From Desulfolutivibrio sulfoxidireducens (GTDB lineage: Bacteria; Desulfobacterota; Desulfovibrionia; Desulfovibrionales; Desulfovibrionaceae), in the NCBI RefSeq assembly GCF_013376475.1, contig NZ_CP045508.1:3136001-3200000 (forward strand): a stretch of 64,000 nt of DNA, written 5' to 3'. The notes beneath the pieces are model-generated. The model searched no databases, was not told the origin of the DNA, and was given only the letters and a program-made list of their open reading frames with translations. Below are positions 8,879 through 16,907 of this stretch, in pieces (position 1 is the stretch's first letter; each line of letters starts with the position of its first letter). Made by a program: the position numbers and the translations under genes.

Positions 8879-9244
8879 TCAGCCCAGCAACAGGCGGCGC
8901 AACTTCCCGGCCAATTCCTCTCCATCGCGCCGCGTGGGCTCGACCGGAATCCGGGCCAAAACGCCGAGCCCCTCGCTGGCCTCGTGAAACGCCTCCTCGC
9001 TCAACGAACTGACCACGGCGGTCGTGATCATGGCGTTGACCGTAAGCAGTTTCCGCACAAAGGCCAGTGCGGGCCCCCCCGTCATCGTTTCATCCGCGAT
9101 GACCAGATCCGGCTTCAGGGCGGCCGCCATGTCCAGGGCCGCGGTCGCGGATTCGGCCAAAAAAACCTCCGCCCCGGTCGAGGCCAGACCAGCCGTGAAC
9201 TCCGCGATCCGGTCCGCCCGCGTCGTGACCACCAAAAACACCAT
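8879..9244 (-). CDS. Stand-alone degenerate response-regulator receiver domain
   Basis: The 121-residue protein has the CheY-like order of strands and helices, with MVFLVVTTRADR at strand 1 and KPDLVIADETM, in which Asp51 sits where the phosphoacceptor belongs. The acidic pair after strand 1 is missing, and the conserved Lys after strand 5 is replaced in VLARIPVEP, so normal phosphotransfer is doubtful. AAGGAG lies 7 bases before the ATG. It sits between the IscU-like gene and a small unknown gene, with no kinase beside it. It may be a protein-interaction module for the iron-sulfur genes. Confidence 0.7.
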   Translation of the reverse strand: MVFLVVTTRADRIAEFTAGLASTGAEVFLAESATAALDMAAALKPDLVIADETMTGGPALAFVRKLLTVNAMITTAVVSSLSEEAFHEASEGLGVLARIPVEPTRRDGEELAGKLRRLLLG

Positions 9245-9295
9245 GTTATCGCTCCTTGCGCGTCGCCTCTCAATTTCAGACGGTGGGTGCGCCGG

Positions 9296-9697
9296 CTACC
9301 CCGGTTTTTTCCCCGACCGCTCCAGATGGTCCGTGATGGCCTCGCCAAGCGCGTTGAGCGCCAGACGGGCGCAATGCTGGTGGTCCTCGGACAGCCCGCC
9401 GATCTCCCGCACGATGTCCCGGGGTTCGAGGCGTAGCGCCTCGTCCAGGGTCTTGCCGTCGGCCAAGAGGCTCATGGCGCTGGAACAGACCACGGTAAAG
9501 GCGCAGCCCGTGGGCAGCACCCGGATGCCGCGAATCACGTCGCCGTCGACATGGATGCCCACGGCGATGGAATCGCCGCACTGGCCGGTCATCTCGGCGA
9601 TTCCGTCGGGATTTTCGAGCACTCCCTGGTTATGGGGAAAACGCATGTGCTCCAAAAATTCCCGGGGGAGATGCTCCAGAGAGTGGTGTTCGTGCAT
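9296..9697 (-). CDS. IscU/NifU-type iron-sulfur cluster scaffold protein
   Basis: The 133-residue protein matches the NifU N-terminal (IscU) domain. Cluster ligands are in place: Cys40 and Asp42 in GQCGDS, Cys65 in TGCAFT, Cys71 in VVCSS and Cys109 in EDHQHCA. In the known family this domain receives sulfur from a cysteine desulfurase and assembles 2Fe-2S or 4Fe-4S clusters. The IscU motif LPPVK that binds HscA is absent, as in many anaerobe scaffolds. It lies 36 bases after the NifX-like gene, and no desulfurase gene is nearby. Confidence 0.88.
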   Translation of the reverse strand: MHEHHSLEHLPREFLEHMRFPHNQGVLENPDGIAEMTGQCGDSIAVGIHVDGDVIRGIRVLPTGCAFTVVCSSAMSLLADGKTLDEALRLEPRDIVREIGGLSEDHQHCARLALNALGEAITDHLERSGKKPG

Positions 9698-9733
9698 GGC
9701 GTTCTCTTCGCTTTTGACGTGAAACCGTAACGG

Positions 9734-10111
9734 CTACCGACCGCCGCCGCAGGTCTGCTCCGGGGTGAACCGCCGCAGCCTGCCCGCAAGCAGGGCGTCA
9801 ACGGCCTCGCCCACGCTTCCGACCTCGCCGCAGGTGTAGACCTCGATCCCCACCTGCTGAAAGCCCATCAAGGGCCGCATGCCCATGCCGCCGGCTATGA
9901 GCAGGTTCACGCCGTTGCCGGCCAGATGGTTCACCGGGGCCATACAGCCGCCCTGCTGGTGGGGAACGTTGGCAAGGGTGGCGACATTGGCCACGGCGCC
10001 GTTCTCCACATCGACGAGGGTGTAGATGTCGCAATGGCCGAAATGCTGCCCGATTCCGGCCTCAAGGCCTCCCGGCATGGCGGAGGGGATGGCGATTCTT
10101 CCTTTTTCCAT
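9734..10111 (-). CDS. NifX/NifB-type dinitrogenase cofactor-binding-like protein
   Basis: The 125-residue protein belongs to the NifX/NafY (MTH1175-like) cofactor-binding fold. It shows the signatures GIGQHFGHCDIYTLVDVENG, HQQGGCMAPVNHL and LLIAGGMGMRPLMGF, and ends in a Cys/Gly tail (TCGGGR). In nitrogen fixation such domains hold iron-molybdenum cofactor precursors, while many stand-alone forms have unknown clients. The ATG at 10111 has AGGGAG 6 bases upstream. It heads the cluster with the IscU-like scaffold, which supports a role in metal-cluster handling; no nif structural genes are in view. Confidence 0.85.
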   Translation of the reverse strand: MEKGRIAIPSAMPGGLEAGIGQHFGHCDIYTLVDVENGAVANVATLANVPHQQGGCMAPVNHLAGNGVNLLIAGGMGMRPLMGFQQVGIEVYTCGEVGSVGEAVDALLAGRLRRFTPEQTCGGGR

Positions 10112-10275
10112 GATGATCTCCCTGGATATTTGTGTGTTGCCTGGGTGTGCGGTCCTTCCGGAGCCCGGCCGACCGTGTGCGGCGTACCGTCTGGAGACGG
10201 GCAAGCGGGCAACGCCCGCCCCGGTTTCAGGGCGCGCCGTCCGGCCGACGTCGGCCCGATGACCAGGGCCGCGCA

Positions 10276-10760
10276 CCGTGTTTCGGATGATGAACGACCT
10301 GGTTGTCTATGCCCGGGGGGTCGTGTTCGTCAACGTGGCGTCGCAGGCCAGGGCATGCATGTGCTCGCCGGCTGGTCGCCCGGATGGCCTCGACCAGCCC
10401 CGAAACATGGCCCATGGGCCCGCCCCAGCGCCAGGCGATGGCCTCGACCATGTCGGCGTGGGAGCTCGTCCAGGTCGCCACCGTCTCCGGCGTGGCCGTT
10501 GTCGCCGGGGTCATGGAGGCGAACAGGGAATGGGCGTCGACCGCGCGGGCGTTCATGGCCACGGCCTTGATGCGCGGATCGTGCTGGGCGGACCGCGGGG
10601 CGAAGCCGCCGCCACTCATGCCGAAGACCGCGAACCGTCGCCAACCGCTTTGCGGCACGCTATCGCGCCAGCGGCCCATTGGCAACACCGCCCGCGCGAA
10701 ACGCCGGCAACCAGCCGCCACCACCGCCCCGGACCACTGCGGCCTTTGGAAGCCGGATCT
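10276..10760 (-). pseudogene. Decayed alpha/beta-hydrolase gene
   Basis: A minus-strand frame contains WRRFAVFGMSGGG, with the G-x-S-x-G nucleophile elbow, then DPRIKAVAMNARAVDAH and IAWRWGGPMGHVSGLVEAIR. These are the core and lid region of an FrsA-like or pseudooxynicotine-hydrolase-like alpha/beta hydrolase. The N-terminal third, the catalytic Asp/His region and a sensible start are missing, and the frame becomes low-complexity at both ends. It lies between the small membrane-protein gene and the NifX-like gene. It is best read as a gene remnant. Confidence 0.5.
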
Positions 10761-10778
10761 CGGGAGACCCTCACCGGG

Positions 10779-11180
10779 CTACGGGACGCGACGGGAGGGG
10801 CCGATCCCTTCCTTGAGCCGTTTTTCCTGGAGCACCACCGGGATGGCGAAAAGCAGGTAGGGGATAAACACCATGGCCGCGTGAACAAGGCCCGGACCGA
10901 ACAGTCCCGGCGGCCCGTAGGGCGTGTCCGTGGCCGCGAGAATCACGGCGTAGATCCCCAGGGCGAAGGTGGCCTGGTACAAAAGCCGGCACTTGGCCGC
11001 GTCGAGCCACGTCCGGCCGAAGGCCTGGTCGTAGGCCGTGCGCAGGCACAGGGCGAGAACCACGACGTCCCCCAGGTTCTTGACCAGGGACAGGGCCTGG
11101 GGGAAGGCCAGGATGCCGATTCCGGCGTTGACCACGCACGGCAGGTACAACACGGCCAGCAAGATGAAAAAGGGCTTCAT
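10779..11180 (-). CDS. Small integral membrane protein of unknown function
   Basis: The 133-residue protein shows about four hydrophobic segments (near residues 3-25, 35-50, 65-85 and 95-117) with a short charged C-terminus. I do not recognise the family. AAGGAG lies 5 bases before its ATG, and the start is only 10 bases after the stop of the cNMP/CBS/DUF294 gene, so it is probably the last gene of the symporter operon. Confidence 0.7.
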   Translation of the reverse strand: MKPFFILLAVLYLPCVVNAGIGILAFPQALSLVKNLGDVVVLALCLRTAYDQAFGRTWLDAAKCRLLYQATFALGIYAVILAATDTPYGPPGLFGPGLVHAAMVFIPYLLFAIPVVLQEKRLKEGIGPSRRVP

Positions 11181-11190
11181 GGCGGCTCCT

Positions 11191-13113
11191 TCAGCCGAGG
11201 TTGAGGCGGAACATGTCTTTTAAAAACGTCTGCATGGCGCCGATGACCCCGAAGGCCTGGCGCAGGGTGGTCCGGTCCAGATCCGAGAGCCGACCGGGAT
11301 CGATGAAATTGTCCGGGGGCCGGCCCGCCTCCACCTGGGCAAGCTGGTGCGACAGCTTGACCTGGAGCAGGAACTCGAAGGCCTGACCCACCTCGCGGCC
11401 CAGTTCCCGGGGAACGTGTCCGTTTTTGGCCAGGGTCTCGACGCGCCCGAGCGTGCTCGTTTCGCGCACGCCGTGGCTTAGGGCCAAAACCCTGGCGAAG
11501 TCCTGGAAGGGCACCAGCCCGCGTTTTTTAAGGTCCAGGGTGTTTTTGCGCTCCCCGTTTTTCTCCACCACGAAGCCCTTGAAAAAGGTCAGGGGCGGCC
11601 GGGTGACCAGGCAGTCCGCGGCCAGAAACCGCAGGAAGATGCCGCTTGCGGCCGCGCGCCCGGCCACGTGCCCGCGCAGTTCCTCGGCCAGTCCCGTCTG
11701 GCCGGCCACGCCGCGAAAGTCGAAGAAGATGGTGGCGTGCAGGACCTCCCTGGCCTCGGGCACGGCGATCCAGTCGTCGAAGGTCTCCTTCCAGCCCGAC
11801 AGGCTTTTGCGCCAGGCCGGGTTCGAGGCCATCATGTCCCCCTTGCAGCGGGGGAATCCGGCCTTGTCCAGGTGGCTGACCACCCGCTCGGCCAGGGCCT
11901 GGAAATAGACCCCGGCCGCGCGCCGCACGGCCTCGTCCCGGCAATCGGCGTGGATCAGGGCGTTGTCCTGGTCCGTGGCGAAGGTCTGCTCGCGGCGGCC
12001 CTCGCTGCCCATGGACATCCAGCACCAGGCCACGGGCGGTGGCCCGATCTCCCGGGTGACCATCTCGATGATCTTGTGCAGGATGAGGTCGTTGACCACG
12101 GTGATCAGGCGGGTGACGTGCCCGGCCCTGGCCCCGGTGTCCATCAGGGCCCGGATCACCCGGGGGGCCTTGGCGGACAGGGGATACAGGCCGGCCACCT
12201 CGCGTTGGGACTCGATTTCCCGAAAAAGGGACAGCGGCGACGTGCCCTGCAGGGCCAGGATGTCGTGGGCCGTGACCACCCCCGCCAGCCCACCCGGCCC
12301 GGTCACTGCCAAATGGTGGACCTTGTGGGCCATCATCTTGAGCAAGGCGTCGAAACAGGGTTCGTATCCGGCGATGTCCAGCACCGGGGAGGCCATGATG
12401 GTCCTGACCGGGGACTCGACGTCGCGGCCCAGGGCCACGGCCTTGCGCAGATCCTTGTCGGTGACGATGCCCCGCAGGTCTCCCGAGGCCTCGCGCACCA
12501 GAAGCGAGCCCGCGTTTTCCTTGAGCATGATCCGGGCCGCGTCCCGGATGGCCAGTCCGGGTTCGGCGGTGATCGGCGGCCGGACCGCCAGGTCTCCGAC
12601 GCGGGTGCCGAAAAGGGACAGGTCCGTGCCCTGGGAGGGCGCGGCCCGGGTGGCCGACCCCCCGGGGGCGAGCCGGTCCGAGGCGGCCTCGGCAAAGGAC
12701 TGGAGGAAATGCAGGGCGAGTGCGGGGTTGTCGCGCACGGCCCGCAGGAAGACCTCCCCGGGCATCCTGGCCACGAAGGTGTCCTCTTTGGCCTCGGCGT
12801 CGCATTCGGGCCGGCCGTCGCGAAAAAGGGCCATGTCCCCGAGGATGTCGCCCGGGCCGGCCTCGTCGAGTGGGATTTCCGAACCATCGTCGCCGGGCAG
12901 CAGGCGGGCGACCCGGCCCGAAAGCACGAGCAGCAGGGCGTCGAGGCCGGCGGCCCCGCGCAGGAAAAGCCGGTCCCCCTTGGGGACGAAATCGATCAGG
13001 CAGGAACTCGCCAGGGCGACAAGGACGCCATGGTCCAGGCCGCGCCAGGGCGGCGTGGTCCGAAGCAGTTCCAGGACCTGGTCCTCGGTGGCTGAAGCGC
13101 GATTTTCCGCCAT
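11191..13113 (-). CDS. cNMP-binding/CBS/DUF294 nucleotidyltransferase-like regulator
   Basis: The 640-residue protein has four parts: a cyclic-nucleotide-binding fold (about 20-140), a CBS-domain pair (about 170-290), the DUF294 nucleotidyltransferase-like domain with GSEGRREQTFATDQDNAL (369-386) and its C-terminal partner domain (about 480-630). DUF294 resembles the catalytic core of GlnD-type enzymes, so it may modify a partner in response to nucleotides. The ATG at 13113 begins right before the cNMP domain; the open frame continues far upstream but has no plausible start there. It follows the sodium:solute symporter, a common arrangement that points to control of that transporter. Confidence 0.88.
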   Translation of the reverse strand: MAENRASATEDQVLELLRTTPPWRGLDHGVLVALASSCLIDFVPKGDRLFLRGAAGLDALLLVLSGRVARLLPGDDGSEIPLDEAGPGDILGDMALFRDGRPECDAEAKEDTFVARMPGEVFLRAVRDNPALALHFLQSFAEAASDRLAPGGSATRAAPSQGTDLSLFGTRVGDLAVRPPITAEPGLAIRDAARIMLKENAGSLLVREASGDLRGIVTDKDLRKAVALGRDVESPVRTIMASPVLDIAGYEPCFDALLKMMAHKVHHLAVTGPGGLAGVVTAHDILALQGTSPLSLFREIESQREVAGLYPLSAKAPRVIRALMDTGARAGHVTRLITVVNDLILHKIIEMVTREIGPPPVAWCWMSMGSEGRREQTFATDQDNALIHADCRDEAVRRAAGVYFQALAERVVSHLDKAGFPRCKGDMMASNPAWRKSLSGWKETFDDWIAVPEAREVLHATIFFDFRGVAGQTGLAEELRGHVAGRAAASGIFLRFLAADCLVTRPPLTFFKGFVVEKNGERKNTLDLKKRGLVPFQDFARVLALSHGVRETSTLGRVETLAKNGHVPRELGREVGQAFEFLLQVKLSHQLAQVEAGRPPDNFIDPGRLSDLDRTTLRQAFGVIGAMQTFLKDMFRLNLG

Positions 13114-13204
13114 GTCGCCACATAGCCTTTTTGCCGGGAGGGGGAAAGTCTTCGGGCCTCGTTCTCGTCCACCCGGCGGTTTTTGTTCGTCCATGGAGAC
13201 GGGG

Positions 13205-13252
13205 GGCGGGGCGTCGCGGCGAAGGCCCTGGCCTTCGCCGCGACGCCCCGCC
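13205..13252. repeat. Perfect 23-bp inverted repeat between symporter and DUF294 genes
   Basis: The arms at 13205-13227 and 13230-13252 are exact reverse complements around a 2-base centre (CT). The hairpin starts 35 bases after the symporter stop, with the DUF294 start 92 bases further on. No T-run follows on the minus strand, so it may be a stabilising 3' hairpin or attenuator that uncouples the two genes rather than a simple intrinsic terminator. Confidence 0.8.
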
Positions 13253-13286
13253 GCGTCTTTGATGTGTCGCCCGGAAGGCATCCCCG

Positions 13287-15068
13287 TTAGTGGGCCGCCG
13301 CGGCCACGCCGGCTCCCCGGGGGATGCGCACGTGTTCGACCAGTTCCTGGATGTGCGCCGGCGGGGCCGGGGTCATCATGGTCACCGCCACGGTGACGAT
13401 GAAATTGAGGACCATGCCCACAGTGCCGATGCCCTCGGGGCTTATGCCCAGGAACCAGGGGGCCACGCCCAGAAACTTGGTCTGGACGATGTAGAGCAGG
13501 GTGAACCCCATGCCCGCGATCATCCCGGCGATGGCCCCTTCCCGGGATGTCCGCCTCCAGAAGATGCCCAGCACGATGATCGGGAAAAAGGACGACGAGG
13601 CCAGGCCGAAGGCCAGGGCCACCACCTGGGCCACGAACCCCGGCGGATTGACGCCGAAGTACCCGGCCACGCACACGGCCACGCCGATCATGATCCGGCC
13701 CAGGAGAAGCTGTGTTTTCTCCGAGGCCTGGGGATTGATGATCCGGAAGTAGAGGTCATGGGAGATGCTCGAGGAGATGACCAGAAGCAGTCCCGAGGCC
13801 GTGGACAGGGCCGCGGCCAGACCGCCGGCGGCCACCAGGGCCACGACCCAGGCCGGGAGATTGGCGATTTCGGGGTTGGCCAGGACCATGATGTCGTTGT
13901 CCACGTAGAGTTCGTTGGCGTTGGCCGTGGGCGCGTTCTTGATCAGCGGCTGCCCGTAGTGGCCGGTCTGTCCGGTGAAGGCCAGCTTGCCCTCGAAGGC
14001 CGCGCCGTAGCGGTACTGGATGATGCCGTCGTTATTTTTGTCCACCCAGGCCAAAAGTCCGGTCTTTTGCCAGTTCCGGTACCAGGAGGGGGCCTGGGCA
14101 TAGGCCACGCCGTTTAACGAATCGATCATGTTGTAGCGGGCGAAGGCGGCCACGGCCGGGGCCGTGGTGTACAGGATGGAGATGAAAAGCAGGGCGTAGA
14201 AGGCCGAGATGCGGGCCGCGCGCACGCTCGGCACGGTGTAGAAGCGCACGATCACGTGGGGCAGGCCGGCCGTGCCGACCATCAGGCACATGGTGATGGC
14301 CAGGACGTCGAGCATGGACTTGGCCCCGGGGCCGGAAAATCCCGTGGTGTAGGCCGCGAACCCCAGGTCCGTGCCGATCTTGTCCAGGGCGGTCAGCAGG
14401 AACTGTCCGGCGTCCTTGCCCTCGATGATGGCGCCGCCGAGGCCCAGTTGGGGAATGGGATTGCCGGTGATTTTGAGCGAAATGGCGATGGCCGGGACCA
14501 GGAAGGCCAGGATGAGCACCCCGTACTGGGCCACCTGGGTCCAGGTGATGCCCTTCATGCCGCCAAGCGCGGCGTAGAAGAACACGATGGCCATGCCGAT
14601 GTACACGCCGGTATTGACGTCCACTTCCAGAAACCGGGAGAACACGATGCCCACGCCGCGCATCTGGCCGGCCACGTAGGTCAGGGAGACGAAGATGGCG
14701 CAGACGAGCGCCACCACCCGGGCGGTCTTGGAATAGTAGCGGTCGCCGACGAAATCCGGGACCGTGAACTTGCCGAACTTGCGCAGGTACGGGGCCAGAA
14801 GCAGGGCCAGAAGCACGTAGCCGCCGGTCCAGCCCATGAGGTACATGCACCCGGCGTAGCCCAGAAACGAGATGATGCCGGACATGGAGATGAACGAGGC
14901 CGCGCTCATCCAGTCCGCGCCGGTGGCCATGCCGTTGGCCAGGGCCGGGATGTTGCCGCCGGCCACGTAGAAGCCCTTGGTGTCCTTCACCCGGCTCATC
15001 CAGGCGATGCCCAGGTACAGGGAGAAGGACAATCCCACGATGATATAGGTCCAGGTCATGATCGACAT
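13287..15068 (-). CDS. Sodium:solute symporter, ActP-like large subunit (VC_2705 type)
   Basis: The 593-residue protein has about 13 hydrophobic segments and the SSS-family pattern: RVKDTKGFYVAGGNIPALANGMATGADWMSAASF near the N-terminus, then GYAGCMYLMGWTGGYVL, and FGLASSSFFPIIVLGIFWRR late. This subgroup imports small carboxylates such as acetate with sodium. A hydrophilic loop near residues 330-385 is larger than in short family members. It lies 24 bases after the DUF4212 subunit gene and ahead of the cNMP/DUF294 gene. The substrate is inferred only from the family. Confidence 0.92.
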   Translation of the reverse strand: MSIMTWTYIIVGLSFSLYLGIAWMSRVKDTKGFYVAGGNIPALANGMATGADWMSAASFISMSGIISFLGYAGCMYLMGWTGGYVLLALLLAPYLRKFGKFTVPDFVGDRYYSKTARVVALVCAIFVSLTYVAGQMRGVGIVFSRFLEVDVNTGVYIGMAIVFFYAALGGMKGITWTQVAQYGVLILAFLVPAIAISLKITGNPIPQLGLGGAIIEGKDAGQFLLTALDKIGTDLGFAAYTTGFSGPGAKSMLDVLAITMCLMVGTAGLPHVIVRFYTVPSVRAARISAFYALLFISILYTTAPAVAAFARYNMIDSLNGVAYAQAPSWYRNWQKTGLLAWVDKNNDGIIQYRYGAAFEGKLAFTGQTGHYGQPLIKNAPTANANELYVDNDIMVLANPEIANLPAWVVALVAAGGLAAALSTASGLLLVISSSISHDLYFRIINPQASEKTQLLLGRIMIGVAVCVAGYFGVNPPGFVAQVVALAFGLASSSFFPIIVLGIFWRRTSREGAIAGMIAGMGFTLLYIVQTKFLGVAPWFLGISPEGIGTVGMVLNFIVTVAVTMMTPAPPAHIQELVEHVRIPRGAGVAAAAH

Positions 15069-15092
15069 ATGCGTCTCCTTTGGCGGCGCGGG

Positions 15093-15404
15093 TTATTCGT
15101 GGACGTCGAACTGCCTGTCCAGCCTGTCCATCAGGAGAAAATAGGCCAGGATCAGCAGGACGAAGACGTACATGGACCCCTGCTGGGCGAACCAGAAGCC
15201 CAGGGGGAAGCCGGCGATGTGGACGGCGTTGAGCTGATTGACGAAAAAAATGCTCAGCACGTATCCGGCTACGAACCAGATGCCCAGGAGCGCCACCATG
15301 TAGCGCAGGTTGCGCTGCCAGTAGCGCCGCATCTTGGCGTCGATCTCGGCCTTGGTCCCGTTGCCGCCCGCCGGGCCGTGAAGGTGTTGTCCCGTGGTTT
15401 CCAT
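15093..15404 (-). CDS. DUF4212 small subunit of the sodium:solute symporter
   Basis: The 103-residue protein has a short polar N-terminus, RYWQRNLRYMVALLGIWFV and two transmembrane segments (about 35-55 and 68-92), as in DUF4212 proteins encoded just before ActP-like symporters. AAAGGGGGA precedes the ATG at 15404. It is the first gene of the symporter operon. Confidence 0.9.
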   Translation of the reverse strand: METTGQHLHGPAGGNGTKAEIDAKMRRYWQRNLRYMVALLGIWFVAGYVLSIFFVNQLNAVHIAGFPLGFWFAQQGSMYVFVLLILAYFLLMDRLDRQFDVHE

Positions 15405-15811
15405 GCGCGTCCCCCTTTCGCTTTTCCGGTCGTGTGTCGCGACGTCCATGGACCGGGCCGGTCCATGCGCCTTTTCCTGGGGCCACCATGGGGCGGCCCG
15501 GCCGGAAGCGCATCCCTTTTTCGGCAAGCGGCGGCAACGGTTCCGGCAGCGGACCAGATGCGGCGAATGGTCGTCCCGGAGGGCTCTCGCCGTTTACGGA
15601 CGGCGAGGCGCCGTTTGCGGCGACAAGCGGAGGATGGTCATGGTGTGTTCCGCCGAAGCGGACGCAGGGGGTGGTAAGCGGCGGTTGACGGGTGGCGGAC
15701 GGGAGAACGGTCGTCGCCGGCGAGGGCAACGAGCCCCTTTCCCGGTCGGCGCACGTCGTCCGGGAAGCGTCTTTTCAGGGTTGCGGATGATCCTTTTGCG
15801 GCCAGCGACCT
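15405..15811. other. 407-bp non-coding interval upstream of the symporter operon
   Basis: It separates the symporter operon from the 15.8-kb gene and should hold the operon promoter. It is GC-rich, and the reading frames across it are low-complexity. I see no convincing gene, RNA structure or clear -35/-10 pair. Confidence 0.4.
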
Positions 15812-16186
15812 TCAGACGGCCCGAAACGCCTCCAGAAAGCGTTCCAGATCGTTTTTGTCGCCCTCGGCGTAGTCCTCGGGGTAGAGAAGCGCGGTCATAT
15901 AGAAGATGCTGCCCAGATCCAGGGCCTGCCCGGCCCGGCGGGAGAAATCCGCCAGCCCGGCCAGGAATTCCTCGGCGCCCGGTCCGGGAGACTCGCCCAG
16001 AAGCGGCTCCACAGTCTCCGGCAACTCGGCCAGGGTCTCGCATTTTTGGACCATCAGGGCGCGGTGCGCCGCCGTGTCCGCGCGGCCGTGCAGGGCCTCC
16101 CCGGCCCGGGCCTCCAGTTCGCGCACCCGGGCGGCCGCCTGGAGAGCGGCCCGCATGGCCTGCCCGGGAATCATGTCCTCACCCAT
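15812..16186 (-). CDS. Conserved hypothetical alpha-helical protein
   Basis: The 124-residue protein is soluble and predicted helical, with ELEARAGEALHGRADTAAHRALMVQKCETL and a C-terminal YPEDYAEGDKNDLERFLEAF stretch. The family is not recognised. TAGGGAG lies 6 bases before the ATG, which starts 11 bases after the Crp-like gene ends; the two are probably cotranscribed. It may be a partner of that nucleotide-binding protein. Confidence 0.75.
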   Translation of the reverse strand: MGEDMIPGQAMRAALQAAARVRELEARAGEALHGRADTAAHRALMVQKCETLAELPETVEPLLGESPGPGAEEFLAGLADFSRRAGQALDLGSIFYMTALLYPEDYAEGDKNDLERFLEAFRAV

Positions 16187-16196
16187 GGGATTCTCC

Positions 16197-16724
16197 CTAT
16201 TTGTCGTGCCGCAGGCGGCCGTGAAGCCGGGTGACCTCCCGGCGCAGGTAGAGAAGTTCGTCGTTCATACGCCGCAGGCGGTCGGCCAAAACCTCGGCGA
16301 AGGCCCGGTAGATCACGGCCAGGATATGGCTTTGCCCTTGCGCGTCCTCGATGTCCACGGCCTCCAGGTCCAGGCGCAGGCACAGGCAATCCCTCTTGGC
16401 GGTCACCGTGGCGCTGCGGCATTTGCTGTCGATGACGCTGATCTCCCCGAAAAAATCGCCCATGCGCCGCAGTTCGCACAACTTCACGTTCTCCTTGAGC
16501 ACGCTGACCTGGCCGTCGATGATAAAATACAAATGCCGGTCACTCTGGTTTTCCCGGATGATGGTCTCGCCGTTGGCGAACCGCAGGATTTCCGAGGCGT
16601 CCAGGAGCCTGGCGATATCCTGGTCGTCCAGGGTCCGTAAGGCCGGAATCTTCCGCACGAGATCGGCCAGTTCCATGGCATCCTCGGCATCCCGAGGGTG
16701 CTGCGTTCGCCCGTTGGGGTCCAC
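16197..16724 (-). CDS. Cyclic-nucleotide-binding domain protein (Crp-like sensor domain)
   Basis: The product (about 175 residues) contains one cNMP fold with GETIIRENQSDRHLYFIIDGQVSVLK and MGDFFGEISVID, then a helical tail ending RRMNDELLYLRREVTRLHGRLR. There is no helix-turn-helix domain, so it is a sensor or adaptor rather than a Crp-type transcription factor. The GTG at 16724 was chosen for AAAGGA 7 bases upstream; an ATG at 16676 is possible. It lies immediately before the 124-residue unknown gene. Confidence 0.8.
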   Translation of the reverse strand: MDPNGRTQHPRDAEDAMELADLVRKIPALRTLDDQDIARLLDASEILRFANGETIIRENQSDRHLYFIIDGQVSVLKENVKLCELRRMGDFFGEISVIDSKCRSATVTAKRDCLCLRLDLEAVDIEDAQGQSHILAVIYRAFAEVLADRLRRMNDELLYLRREVTRLHGRLRHDK

Positions 16725-16907
16725 GGCGTCGTCCTTTCGCGGACCGGACGCGCCCGGTCCGTCTTGTCTGGGTTGACCCGGGAAGGGCGGACCGGGGATG
16801 ACCTCTGTACCACCCGTGGCCCGTGCGGCGCAACAAGGGCCATGGCCCGTCGGCTTGCGAAGGATTCCGGGGGCGGAGCAACAGCCGTCATGGGCGGCCA
16901 CAGGGGT

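Noticed and set aside
13114-13674. Upstream extension of the DUF294 frame to 827 codons
   Set aside because: The extension crosses a hairpin and runs into the symporter gene; the domain begins right after the ATG at 13113.
15434-15688. 84-codon open frame before the symporter operon
   Set aside because: No ribosome site, no domain, and composition of shuffled GC-rich DNA.
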